A DNA stretch of 64,000 nt. Source: an uncultured Alphaproteobacteria bacterium (GTDB lineage Bacteria > Pseudomonadota > Alphaproteobacteria > HIMB59 > GCA-002718135). The position numbers were made by a program, and so were the translations under genes. The stretch lies in NCBI GenBank assembly GCA_902621855.1, contig CACNNQ010000002.1:62001-126000 (forward strand). Direction: 5' to 3'. Position 1 is the first letter of the stretch. Each line of letters starts with the position of its first letter. The notes below the pieces were generated by a model. That model was not told the origin of the DNA. It made no database searches and saw only the letters and a list, made by a program, of their open reading frames with translations. Shown here piece after piece: positions 14,137 through 20,469 of this stretch.

Positions 14137-14612
14137 ATCTCAAAATGACAAGTTGAGTCGCCATTAATTTTTTTAATCATTTTCATATTATTTTCTATAG
14201 AAGAAATATCTATAAATTTTTCACAATTGTAATTACCGTAGATTCTAGTGAGATAAAATTGTTCTATGCAGTTAAAAGTTAAATTTATTATTTCTGAACC
14301 ACCAATAATAAAAATATCTTTATCCATATATTTTAATTGAATATCTTGAATTTGATTTTTTATATTTCCACTTAAGTAATAATCTGCTCCCTGAATTAAA
14401 TTTTTATCCTTATTTGTAATAAGAACATTTATTCTATTTTTTAGTGGTGTAGGCATAAAAGGATCATCCCAGGTCTTTCTTCCCATTACAACGACATTAT
14501 TTGTAGTATTTTCTTTAAACCATTTTAGGTCAATTAAATTTTTAGGCCAGGGCATACTTTGACCCTTACTTATGCCACCTTTTTCATCAACTGCCATTAT
14601 TGCTTTAATCAT
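14124..14612 (-). CDS. folA: Dihydrofolate reductase
   Basis: This 162-residue protein reduces dihydrofolate, the by-product of ThyA. Family marks include GGISKGQSMPWP near residues 12-23, VVMGRKTWDDPF, and IFIIGGSEI at the NADPH site. It is the first gene of the folA-thyA pair. The promoter should lie in 14613-14680, next to that of ssrA on the other strand. Confidence 0.94.
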   Translation of the reverse strand: MIKAIMAVDEKGGISKGQSMPWPKNLIDLKWFKENTTNNVVVMGRKTWDDPFMPTPLKNRINVLITNKDKNLIQGADYYLSGNIKNQIQDIQLKYMDKDIFIIGGSEIINLTFNCIEQFYLTRIYGNYNCEKFIDISSIENNMKMIKKINGDSTCHFEIWEK

Positions 14613-14679
14613 ATTTTATTTATTATATGTCTTTATTAGTAACAATTTTTTTTTTAATTGCTAGGTTTGAAGACAAAAC

Positions 14680-14708
14680 TTTCAAGTATAATTAGTTTCA
14701 GGTATAAT
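14680..14708 (+). promoter_or_regulatory. Candidate sigma-70 promoter of ssrA
   Basis: TTTCAA and TATAAT are separated by 17 nt and would start transcription near 14715, just before the tmRNA acceptor piece. The -10 box is perfect and the -35 box is fair. In such an AT-rich genome chance matches are common, so this is an inference from position. Confidence 0.45.
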
Positions 14709-14714
14709 AATAAA

Positions 14715-14959
14715 GTTGTTTTGCAACTAAGATAATAAATGCTTTGTGCAATAAGTTATTCGGACCCGGGGGCGGTACCCGGCGTCTCCACCAAATATGG
14801 GGACGAAATAGGTTTGACGGTAATTCAAAGACAAAGACTTTATCCGGTATTGTACCACCGTTATCGGGCTATTTTATAAACGCTAACGATAATAGATTAG
14901 CACTTGCTGCCTAGATTCTAGGTGGGCGCGGTCAGGGGCACCGAGCAACAGAACGCCCC
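14715..14959 (+). ncRNA. ssrA: Two-piece (circularly permuted) tmRNA
   Basis: tmRNA rescues stalled ribosomes and tags their products. The order is permuted, as in Alphaproteobacteria. The acceptor piece comes first and ends in CGTCTCCACCA at 14793. After only 5 nt (AATAT) the coding piece starts with GGGGACG, which pairs with CGTCTCC as the 7-bp acceptor stem. The tRNA-like hallmark AATAGGTTTGACGG follows. The tag frame at 14882-14914 reads ANDNRLALAA and stops at TAG. The gene ends in a GGGGC...GCCCC hairpin with GCAACAGAAC in its loop, then a T-run. The T-arm stem CCGGG/CCCGG closes an unusual 7-nt loop. The 5' end is approximate. Confidence 0.93.
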
Positions 14960-14960
14960 A
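14948..14960 (+). repeat. ssrA 3'-end copy 1, candidate attachment core
   Basis: ACAGAACGCCCCA is the last part of ssrA. The identical 13-mer recurs at 15737, and a longer version with one change lies inverted at 17764. Integrative elements often use the 3' end of ssrA as attachment site, so this is the likely chromosomal half-site. Confidence 0.6.
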
Positions 14961-15009
14961 TTTTTTAAATATTATCTAATCAAATCAACAATTTCTTTTA
15001 AAAACCTCT

Positions 15010-15028
15010 CTACGAAGTTACTACGAAG
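15010..15028 (+). repeat. CTACGAAG pair, left side
   Basis: Two copies of CTACGAAG (15010-15017 and 15021-15028) lie 11 bp apart, about one helical turn, in the non-coding DNA between ssrA and the HEAT-like gene. The same 8-mer occurs twice more to the right of that gene. The paired spacing suggests protein binding, for example integrase arm sites, but nothing else shows this. Confidence 0.5.
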
Positions 15029-15093
15029 GAAAATATATAATTTATTATTAGGTAATGTTAATTGTCAGATTTATTTAAACAAATTAATTGATA

Positions 15094-15615
15094 ATGAATT
15101 ATGAGTCTGAACTAACTGGAGGTAATCCAAATTCACTAGGTAATACAATAAAAGTTGTTGAACATGTTATTGTTAAAAAAAATAGAATTAATCCATTAAT
15201 TAAGTGTTATTCAAGCACAGACCAAATAGTAAGATTAAGAACATCAAATGCTTTTAAAAGAATATTTAGACAAAAACCAGAATGGTTTTTAGATTTTAAA
15301 CATATTTTCTTAAACAAAATTTCAAAAATAAAACAATCTTCCACACAATGGACCTGCGCTCAATTATTTTCAGAATTAGTTAATCAATTAGAAAATAAAG
15401 AACAAAAAAAAGCAAAAAAAATTGTATCTGATTATCTTAATAATTCCAGTGATTGGATTGTTTTGTGTCAATCAATGAATGCTCTAATAACTTTCAATAA
15501 AATTGATAATAAAACAATAAAAGAAAATATAAAAATTATTAAAAAACTTTCAAAAGATAGAAGAAAGGCAGTTTCTAGACTAGCAAAGAAATTATTATCC
15601 TTAATTAAAGAATAA
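15094..15615 (+). CDS. HEAT-like helical repeat protein of unknown function
   Basis: The ORF track uses a TTG at 15088. The ATG at 15094 (MNYESELTGG) is the likelier start and gives 173 residues. The opening ELTGGNPNSLGNTIKVVEHV, a following paired-helix unit (DQIVRLRTSNAFKRI) and a Lys-rich carboxy end resemble small HEAT-repeat hypothetical proteins found in many bacteria. No catalytic motif, signal peptide or membrane segment is visible. The gene lies alone between two copies of the ssrA 3' end and two pairs of CTACGAAG repeats, so it may be the cargo of a very small or decayed integrated element. Confidence 0.75.
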   Translation: MNYESELTGGNPNSLGNTIKVVEHVIVKKNRINPLIKCYSSTDQIVRLRTSNAFKRIFRQKPEWFLDFKHIFLNKISKIKQSSTQWTCAQLFSELVNQLENKEQKKAKKIVSDYLNNSSDWIVLCQSMNALITFNKIDNKTIKENIKIIKKLSKDRRKAVSRLAKKLLSLIKE

Positions 15616-15621
15616 AAAAGA

Positions 15622-15685
15622 CTACGAAGAACTAAAACAAGAAATCTGACAAATAAAGAAAACTTACTAAGAAGTTTCTACGAAG
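15622..15685 (+). repeat. CTACGAAG pair, right side
   Basis: Copies at 15622-15629 and 15678-15685 lie after the HEAT-like gene, and a near-copy (CTAAGAAGTTT) sits just before the second. Together with the left pair they bracket the gene inside the two ssrA 3'-end copies. Confidence 0.5.
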
Positions 15686-15736
15686 AAGTTTCCAAAAGTC
15701 CTTATTTTCTGTTAATAATGATTTAGTAGTCGTTAT

Positions 15737-15749
15737 ACAGAACGCCCCA
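15737..15749 (+). repeat. ssrA 3'-end copy 2, candidate right attachment core
   Basis: This is an exact, same-orientation copy of ACAGAACGCCCCA, 789 bp after the ssrA copy. The bases before it (GTAGTCGTTAT) do not match ssrA, so it is a short core and not a duplicated gene end. That fits an att site better than a segmental duplication. Confidence 0.6.
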
Positions 15750-15826
15750 CTACATTCTTAAATTTTATTTTTTTAAGTTGCTCTAAATTTGTGTGTAATA
15801 TGTGCGTAAATAAATTAAAATTTTTT

Positions 15827-16182
15827 CTAATTTTCACCAAACCATTCCCAAATAACTTCGGCAATAATATCACAGCTTGTTCCACCTGATTCAATTACTA
15901 AAGCTGCGCCTTCAGCACCATTTTCCCAAGCCAATTCTTGGCTTTCAGTTAAATGATCTAGCTCTGATGAGTATCTTTCAAATCTTGGACTTTCTTGTAA
16001 TCTTTCTGTTATTAAAGTGTAATATTGATTATCTATACAGTTTTCTTCATAAACAAATATTTGAACCCATAATCCTCCTAAAGTAGCTATATCCTCATTA
16101 GAAACTTCTACATCATGAAAGGCTAGAGCAGGATTAACAAAAAATAAGAAGACTGTGATTTTTTTATTAATTTTAAAAACAT
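15827..16182 (-). pseudogene. Small exported protein, start frame broken at a 7-A run
   Basis: Not in the ORF track. The minus strand holds an open frame ending at TAG (15827-15829) that encodes about 100 residues after a signal-like VFLFFVNPALA, including DIATLGGLWVQIFVYEENC and LVIESGGTSCDIIAEV. It has no in-frame ATG or GTG. The ATG at 16182 reads MFLKLIKK in another frame. One extra A in the 7-A run (16159-16165) would join them into MFLKLIKKITVFLFFVNPALA, a textbook signal peptide. It is therefore a recent frameshift, a slippage site, or a sequencing error. The family is not recognised; two Cys remain in the predicted mature part. The plus-strand ORF at 15877 is its shadow. Confidence 0.65.
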
Positions 16183-16213
16183 AATTTAAACATACAATGA
16201 AAATTATTGATCC

Positions 16214-17041
16214 TTAATTTTTATCAAAAATCAAATTATAAATTTTTGAAGAACGTTTTGTTGAAATAAAGCTTTTATTTGTAAGATATTCATTTAATTT
16301 GAACTTTTTATTTTTAATGTGATCTACAATAAATGAAAAATTTTCATCCTTTTCATTTAACTCAATTAAAATTGACTTTAAACTTGAAGACTCTAATGTT
16401 TTTTCTGCACCTAAAATTAAATCCTTTTCGTTTCCATCAATATCTATTTTTATATTTTCATATGGGCCAAATTTATTATTAAGTTCGTCAATAGTGATTA
16501 AATTTGCTGCATGTGAATAAGCATTAGTCATTTTTTCACCTCGTGTAGCGATTGGTTTCTTGGGAAAACCTGCAGCTAAATCTCTAAAATTTTTATCATT
16601 TCCTAATGATACATAAAATTTGTCAATTTGAGTCACATTCGAAATTGCATTCGGACATATAAATATATTTTCAAAAACATTATTTAAGATCACATTATAA
16701 TTTAGTGTAGATAAATTTGCTAAACATGGTTCAATTGCTGTTACTTTACAATTTTTTTTTACAGCTGCATAAATTGAAAAAATGCCCATGTGAGCCCCAA
16801 CATCCAAAAAATTTGAAGCATTATTAAAACCATCAATCCATTCAATAGTATTGGCTTCTTTTATTAATGATGTTTTTGCTCTAGATCTACTTTGAGATCC
16901 ATTTGATCTAAATAGAATATACTTATCTGAATTTGGAATCTTAACTTTTAAATTAAAATGATGTGCAAAATCAAAAAATGATTGGAATTTGGCTTTAATT
17001 TTAAGAGGTGTGAACTTATTTAAGATTTTGTTTTTGATCAT
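16214..17041 (-). CDS. FkbM-family methyltransferase (first copy)
   Basis: This 275-residue SAM-dependent methyltransferase has the SAM-binding loop FLDVGAHMGIFSIYAA near residues 78-93, TAIEPCLANLSTL and the IDIDGNEKDLILGAE motif near 195-210 typical of FkbM proteins, then SILIELNE. Such enzymes usually O-methylate sugars of surface polysaccharides. The exact substrate cannot be told. AAGGAAAT precedes the ATG. It lies in the accessory region and resembles the second FkbM gene (18111) only at the motifs. Confidence 0.85.
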   Translation of the reverse strand: MIKNKILNKFTPLKIKAKFQSFFDFAHHFNLKVKIPNSDKYILFRSNGSQSRSRAKTSLIKEANTIEWIDGFNNASNFLDVGAHMGIFSIYAAVKKNCKVTAIEPCLANLSTLNYNVILNNVFENIFICPNAISNVTQIDKFYVSLGNDKNFRDLAAGFPKKPIATRGEKMTNAYSHAANLITIDELNNKFGPYENIKIDIDGNEKDLILGAEKTLESSSLKSILIELNEKDENFSFIVDHIKNKKFKLNEYLTNKSFISTKRSSKIYNLIFDKN

Positions 17042-17060
17042 ATTTCCTTAAAATAATTAA

Positions 17061-17192
17061 TTAATAAATTTTGTAATACTTTTTTTTTCTGCTATCAATA
17101 CTGAATATAAACATTTTTCCAATACCTTTTGTTAAAATTACTTTCATTGATTTTTTATTATTTTTCTTATCTTTCTCTAATGCTTTCATCAT
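17061..17192 (-). CDS. Possible 43-residue basic peptide
   Basis: A short frame begins with ATGATG at 17192 and ends at TAA. It is Lys-rich (MMKALEKDKKNNKK, then VILTKGIGKMFIFSIDSRKKK). There is no convincing ribosome binding site and no known family. It may be the tail of a decayed gene or chance in AT-rich DNA. It is listed because it is the longest frame in the gene-free stretch 17042-17370. Confidence 0.2.
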   Translation of the reverse strand: MMKALEKDKKNNKKSMKVILTKGIGKMFIFSIDSRKKKYYKIY

Positions 17193-17370
17193 TATTGCCG
17201 GCTTAATTTTTATTAAAATATTTTAAAAAAAACTTATAATAAAATAAATTTTTAAATTTACTAATTATGTTCATGTTATATTTGTAAACAAATTAAAAAA
17301 TAATTTTTTATAAAAAAAATTCTACTACTCTCAACTAAAAACCTTTTAAATAAAAACATATAACTCTAAT
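17193..17370. other. AT-rich gene-free DNA
   Basis: With the small frame above this makes a gap of about 330 bp between the first FkbM gene and the rhodanese gene. It is nearly all A and T. I see no RNA gene, clear hairpin or promoter that stands out from the base composition. Confidence 0.5.
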
Positions 17371-17745
17371 TTAAGATGATTGTTTAATTAACTTTTCCCA
17401 TTCTGCTATACCACCGGTAATATTTTTAACATTTTTAATACCCATATCTTTCATTGTTTTGGTTGATAAAGTTCCTTGTCCACCGACACCACAAAATACA
17501 ACATATTCTTTTTCAGGGTTTTCTCTAAAAAATTTATTTTCTAAGGGACTACCTTCTGCTAAATAAAATTCAAGAAAAGCTCTATCCAAATGAATTGCAT
17601 TTCCTATTGTTCCTTTATCAAAACTATCTTTATCCCTAACATCAATAAATTGCACATTTGGATCATTAAGTTTTTCTTTGGCTTCTTCAGCAGATATGTT
17701 TTCAATTTCATTTTTTATACTCATTAAGTCTTCAAATTTTTTCAT
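17371..17745 (-). CDS. Single-domain rhodanese-like sulfurtransferase
   Basis: This 124-residue protein is one rhodanese domain: NVQFIDVRDKDSF near residue 30, IGNAIHLDRAFLEF, and the active loop VVFCGVGGQGT with the catalytic Cys near residue 85. It ends at GGIAEWEKLI. It would transfer sulfane sulfur or serve as a sulfur carrier. GAGGAG before the ATG gives a good ribosome binding site. The inverted ssrA 3'-end copy lies just upstream. Confidence 0.88.
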   Translation of the reverse strand: MKKFEDLMSIKNEIENISAEEAKEKLNDPNVQFIDVRDKDSFDKGTIGNAIHLDRAFLEFYLAEGSPLENKFFRENPEKEYVVFCGVGGQGTLSTKTMKDMGIKNVKNITGGIAEWEKLIKQSS

Positions 17746-17763
17746 ATTCTCCTCACTTCATAA

Positions 17764-17780
17764 ATGGGACGTTCTGTTGC
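17764..17780 (-). repeat. ssrA 3'-end copy 3, inverted, one mismatch
   Basis: On the minus strand this reads GCAACAGAACGTCCCAT. The ssrA end is GCAACAGAACGCCCCAT, so 16 of 17 bases match. It is a longer match than copy 2, and the opposite orientation points to an inversion or a second, independent insertion remnant. Confidence 0.6.
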
Positions 17781-18000
17781 GCAGTGACTGTGACAGGTTT
17801 AATGTGTAACGGCACAAAACTTCACACAAAAGTTTAAGCAAACTCTAATAAATTCGCTCATCCTTTCTTAAATAAATTTATATTATTATATCTCAAAAAC
17901 GTAAATTTTAAATATTTAAACGGCACAGAAACGGCAAACATTTTCAAATTTTATAGACAATTATGTAAAAATTTAGATTCTTCTGTGGTATGTAATTAGT
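17781..18000. other. Gene-free DNA with repeated AACGGCA
   Basis: About 220 bp without a gene. AACGGCA occurs at 17808, 17919 and 17930, and GTGT...CACAC forms a loose inverted repeat around the first copy. No coding frame of note is present. It may be the edge of a former integrated element or a recombined surface-polysaccharide locus. Confidence 0.4.
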
Positions 18001-18114
18001 ATGAAACTTACATACCGCCATGAAATAGACGGATTACGAGCAATTGCTATTGCTGCTGTTATTCTTTATCACACTCAAATTACTATTTTTGGTTATCAAC
18101 CTTTTAAAGTATGA
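18001..18114 (+). pseudogene. Amino-terminal stump of an OafA/YrhL-type acyltransferase
   Basis: Too short for the ORF track. The frame reads MKLTYRHEIDGLRAIAIAAV, then ILYHTQITIFGYQPFKV and TGA. HEIDGLRAIA and the first membrane helix are the well-known start of membrane acyltransferases (acyltransferase_3) that acetylate O-antigen. Normal members continue with GGFIGVDIFFV and about 600 more residues. The copy stops just before that point, and its TGA overlaps the next gene's ATG (GTATGAAT), so the FkbM gene seems to have been joined onto the stump. Confidence 0.8.
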
Positions 18115-18839
18115 ATTTAAATACGTCAAAAACAAGAACTGCAGAATTTAACAAAATAGGTCTTAAAAAATTTTACAGAAAATTGTTGTCAAAAAATCCA
18201 ACTATCATAGATGTTGGCGCTAACAAAGGTCAAACAATAGTTTTTTTTAAAAAAATTTTTCCTAGATTAAAGATTTTTGCTTTTGAACCTTCTGAAACAT
18301 ATAAATTTTTAGAAAAAAAATACCATAATGATAAAAATATTAAACTGAGCAATGTTGCTATTGATAAAAAAAAGGGTAAGAAGAAATTTTATTATCATAA
18401 ATTTAAATCATATAACACAAGTGGATTATCTGGTTTTTACAAAATTAATAAAGATAGTAAAGATCATATAAGACTTAAATCATCTGAAAGAAATAAAATT
18501 TTAAAGGAGATAAATTTTAGTTATTCAGTTAATTGTATGTCTTTAGATGATATTTTTAAAAAAAAAATAAATATTGATTTACTAAAAATTGATACACAAG
18601 GAAATGAATTAAATGTTTTAAAAGGATCAAAGAAATTGTTAAAAAGTATAAAGTTTATCAAACTTGAATTAATGCTTTATGACTACTACGAAAAGTCTTA
18701 TTCCATTTCTGACATTGATTTATTTCTGAAAAAATATAACTTTAAAATTTTTAATATTTTAGAAGTTCAACAAAATCCTGTAAATTTTAAAACAGATTGG
18801 ATTGATGTTTTATTTTATAATACGAAAACAAAATTTTAA
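18111..18839 (+). CDS. FkbM-family methyltransferase (second copy)
   Basis: This 242-residue SAM-dependent methyltransferase has IIDVGANKGQTIVFFKK near residues 33-49, FAFEPSETYKFLEK, LLKIDTQGNELNVLKGS near 155-171 and IKLELMLYDYYE. These are clear FkbM marks. It is very Lys- and Asn-rich and AT-rich even for this genome, as transferred surface-polysaccharide genes often are. Its ATG overlaps the stop of the acyltransferase stump, so it may borrow that gene's promoter and ribosome entry. Confidence 0.88.
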   Translation: MNLNTSKTRTAEFNKIGLKKFYRKLLSKNPTIIDVGANKGQTIVFFKKIFPRLKIFAFEPSETYKFLEKKYHNDKNIKLSNVAIDKKKGKKKFYYHKFKSYNTSGLSGFYKINKDSKDHIRLKSSERNKILKEINFSYSVNCMSLDDIFKKKINIDLLKIDTQGNELNVLKGSKKLLKSIKFIKLELMLYDYYEKSYSISDIDLFLKKYNFKIFNILEVQQNPVNFKTDWIDVLFYNTKTKF

Positions 18840-18867
18840 TTTTAAAAGTAAAATATTTTAGATTTTT

Positions 18868-19224
18868 TTAAAATTTACGTTTTTTTTGAAATAAAGCATG
18901 AAAGAGGTAGGAAAAAACAACTCCTAAAAGATTAAATATTAAATCTAATAACTGAAATTCCCTGTCAAAAAATATTTGCAAAACTTCAAGTAAAATAGAA
19001 TAAACCATGCAAAATAGTAAAATTTTATAATTATTTAAATATGAATAAAAAAACAAAAAGTATAAAATATAAAATAGAATGAAATGTATAAATAAAGCAG
19101 AATTATTGTTGGGTTTTTTTTCTTCTGGTATTAATTGAATTATCGCAATATCTAAAGGCATTAAAAATAAAATTGTTATTAAAACTAGGTAAGAAATAGA
19201 TATTATTTTGAGAATATTTTTCAT
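18868..19224 (-). CDS. VanZ-like membrane protein
   Basis: This 118-residue protein has about four membrane helices and the VanZ-type pattern: a charged pair and His in the second segment (FIHFILFYILYF), then LLEVLQIFFDREFQLLDLIFNLLGVVFSY, which carries the conserved E..Q, R.F...D and N..G. The family's function outside glycopeptide resistance clusters is unknown. It stands alone, with its stop facing the second FkbM gene. Confidence 0.75.
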   Translation of the reverse strand: MKNILKIISISYLVLITILFLMPLDIAIIQLIPEEKKPNNNSALFIHFILFYILYFLFFYSYLNNYKILLFCMVYSILLEVLQIFFDREFQLLDLIFNLLGVVFSYLFHALFQKKRKF

Positions 19225-19370
19225 GAAAATTTAAAATTGCTAAATAACAAATTTAAAATTAAGTAAAATAAAATTATTAAAGTATTGCAAGAATTTTATA
19301 AATATTTTATATTTTGTACCTTCATTAATCTATAAAATTTAAATATTTTTTATGTATCTAAAATTTTAAA

Positions 19371-19802
19371 ATGATAAATTATGATATTATTTTAAATAAA
19401 AATTTACTCAATGTTCTAAAAGAAGTCTTAATTCAAATACAAAATAATAAATCAACAAAGCATAATCAACTTTATATAACTTTTAATACTCAGGATAAAA
19501 ATATTATAATTCCAAAATGGCTTTTAGCAAAATACCCAAGAAATATTACTATTGTTTTACAACATGAATTCTATAACTTAAAAGTAAGTAAAGAATATTT
19601 TAATGTTACACTTTCATTTGATGATATAAAAACAGATTTAAAAATTAGTTTCAGTTCCATAATATCATTTGCTGATCCTACAGCTGACTTTGGATTAATA
19701 TTGCAAAAAGATAACAAACAAAAAAAAATAAATAAAAATTTAGAGAATAAAAAAATGAAAAAAGATAATGTAATTAATTTTTCAAATTATAAAAAAAATT
19801 AA
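19371..19802 (+). CDS. sspB: ClpXP adaptor SspB (alphaproteobacterial type)
   Basis: SspB delivers tmRNA-tagged proteins to the ClpXP protease. The 143-residue protein has the SspB fold signature: LYITFNTQ, IIPKWLLAKYPRNITIVLQHEFYNLKV and LSFDDIKTDLKISFSSIISFADPTADFGL. A Lys/Asn-rich linker and a short carboxy tail (NVINFSNYKKN), which in the family contacts ClpX, follow. It is functionally linked to ssrA 4.4 kb away, whose tag it should bind. The stop codon overlaps that of gpmA by 4 nt. Confidence 0.88.
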   Translation: MINYDIILNKNLLNVLKEVLIQIQNNKSTKHNQLYITFNTQDKNIIIPKWLLAKYPRNITIVLQHEFYNLKVSKEYFNVTLSFDDIKTDLKISFSSIISFADPTADFGLILQKDNKQKKINKNLENKKMKKDNVINFSNYKKN

Positions 19803-20428
19803 TCTAAATAATAGTGATTATTTAATAAACCATTTTGATAATTTATACACAGTGGACTACCTGTGGGAAGTTCTATTGAAGAAATTTCTTCAGGCTTATA
19901 CATACCTACTTCAATCATTATTGCTCTTAATGAATTGCCATGAGCAACAATTAAAACATTTTTTTTATCTAGTATATATGGTTTTATAATTTTAGTAAAA
20001 TAGGGTGAAACTCTATTTACTACATCTTTTAAACTTTCTCCATTTGGAGGGGGTGTTTCATATGATCTTCTCCAAATTTGTACCTGTTCTTTACCAAATT
20101 TATCAGCAGTTTCAGTTTTATTTAAACCAACCAAATCACCATAATCTCTCTCATTAAGTCTTTGATCTTTTTCATATACAAGTATCCCATTTTCAAATAA
20201 ATTTTCAATTCCAGATGCATTTAATGCTATTTCAGCAGTTTTGTTAGCTCTTTCAAGAACACTGCTAAAAACCTTATCAATATTAATTTTATTTTTTTGT
20301 AATAAAAGACCAGCATTATTAGCTTCATCAATTCCCTTTTGAGTCAACGGAACATCCTTCCAACCAGTAAATCTATTTTCTAGATTCCACTGACTTTGGC
20401 CATGTCTAAGTAAAACAAGTTTATTCAT
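19799..20428 (-). CDS. gpmA: 2,3-bisphosphoglycerate-dependent phosphoglycerate mutase
   Basis: This 209-residue enzyme interconverts 3- and 2-phosphoglycerate in glycolysis. The phosphorylated His lies in LVLLRHGQSQWN (about residue 9). RFTGWKDVPLT, LNERDYGDLVG and the second His in IVAHGNSLRA follow. It is at the short end for the family, lacking the long carboxy tail. It is convergent with sspB and divergent from fumC across 41 bp. Confidence 0.95.
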   Translation of the reverse strand: MNKLVLLRHGQSQWNLENRFTGWKDVPLTQKGIDEANNAGLLLQKNKINIDKVFSSVLERANKTAEIALNASGIENLFENGILVYEKDQRLNERDYGDLVGLNKTETADKFGKEQVQIWRRSYETPPPNGESLKDVVNRVSPYFTKIIKPYILDKKNVLIVAHGNSLRAIMIEVGMYKPEEISSIELPTGSPLCINYQNGLLNNHYYLD

Positions 20429-20469
20429 ATGTTGTATATAATATGTTATAAGCTAATTGTTAATAAGTA

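Noticed and set aside
14943-14968. Reading GGGGC...GCCCC-TTTTTT only as an intrinsic terminator
   Set aside because: The loop ACCGAGCAACAGAAC matches my recollection of the conserved 3' end of alphaproteobacterial two-piece tmRNA, so it is part of the RNA, though it may also end transcription.
14922-15104. Plus-strand 60-residue ORF over the ssrA end
   Set aside because: It covers the tmRNA 3' hairpin and the CTACGAAG repeats and shows no protein-like pattern; it is a shadow of the RNA gene.
15877-16086. Plus-strand 69-residue ORF
   Set aside because: The opposite strand holds a better, protein-like frame with a signal peptide; this is its shadow.
17281-17370. Possible terminator or RNA in A/T runs
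   Set aside because: The runs reflect base composition; no stable stem could be drawn.
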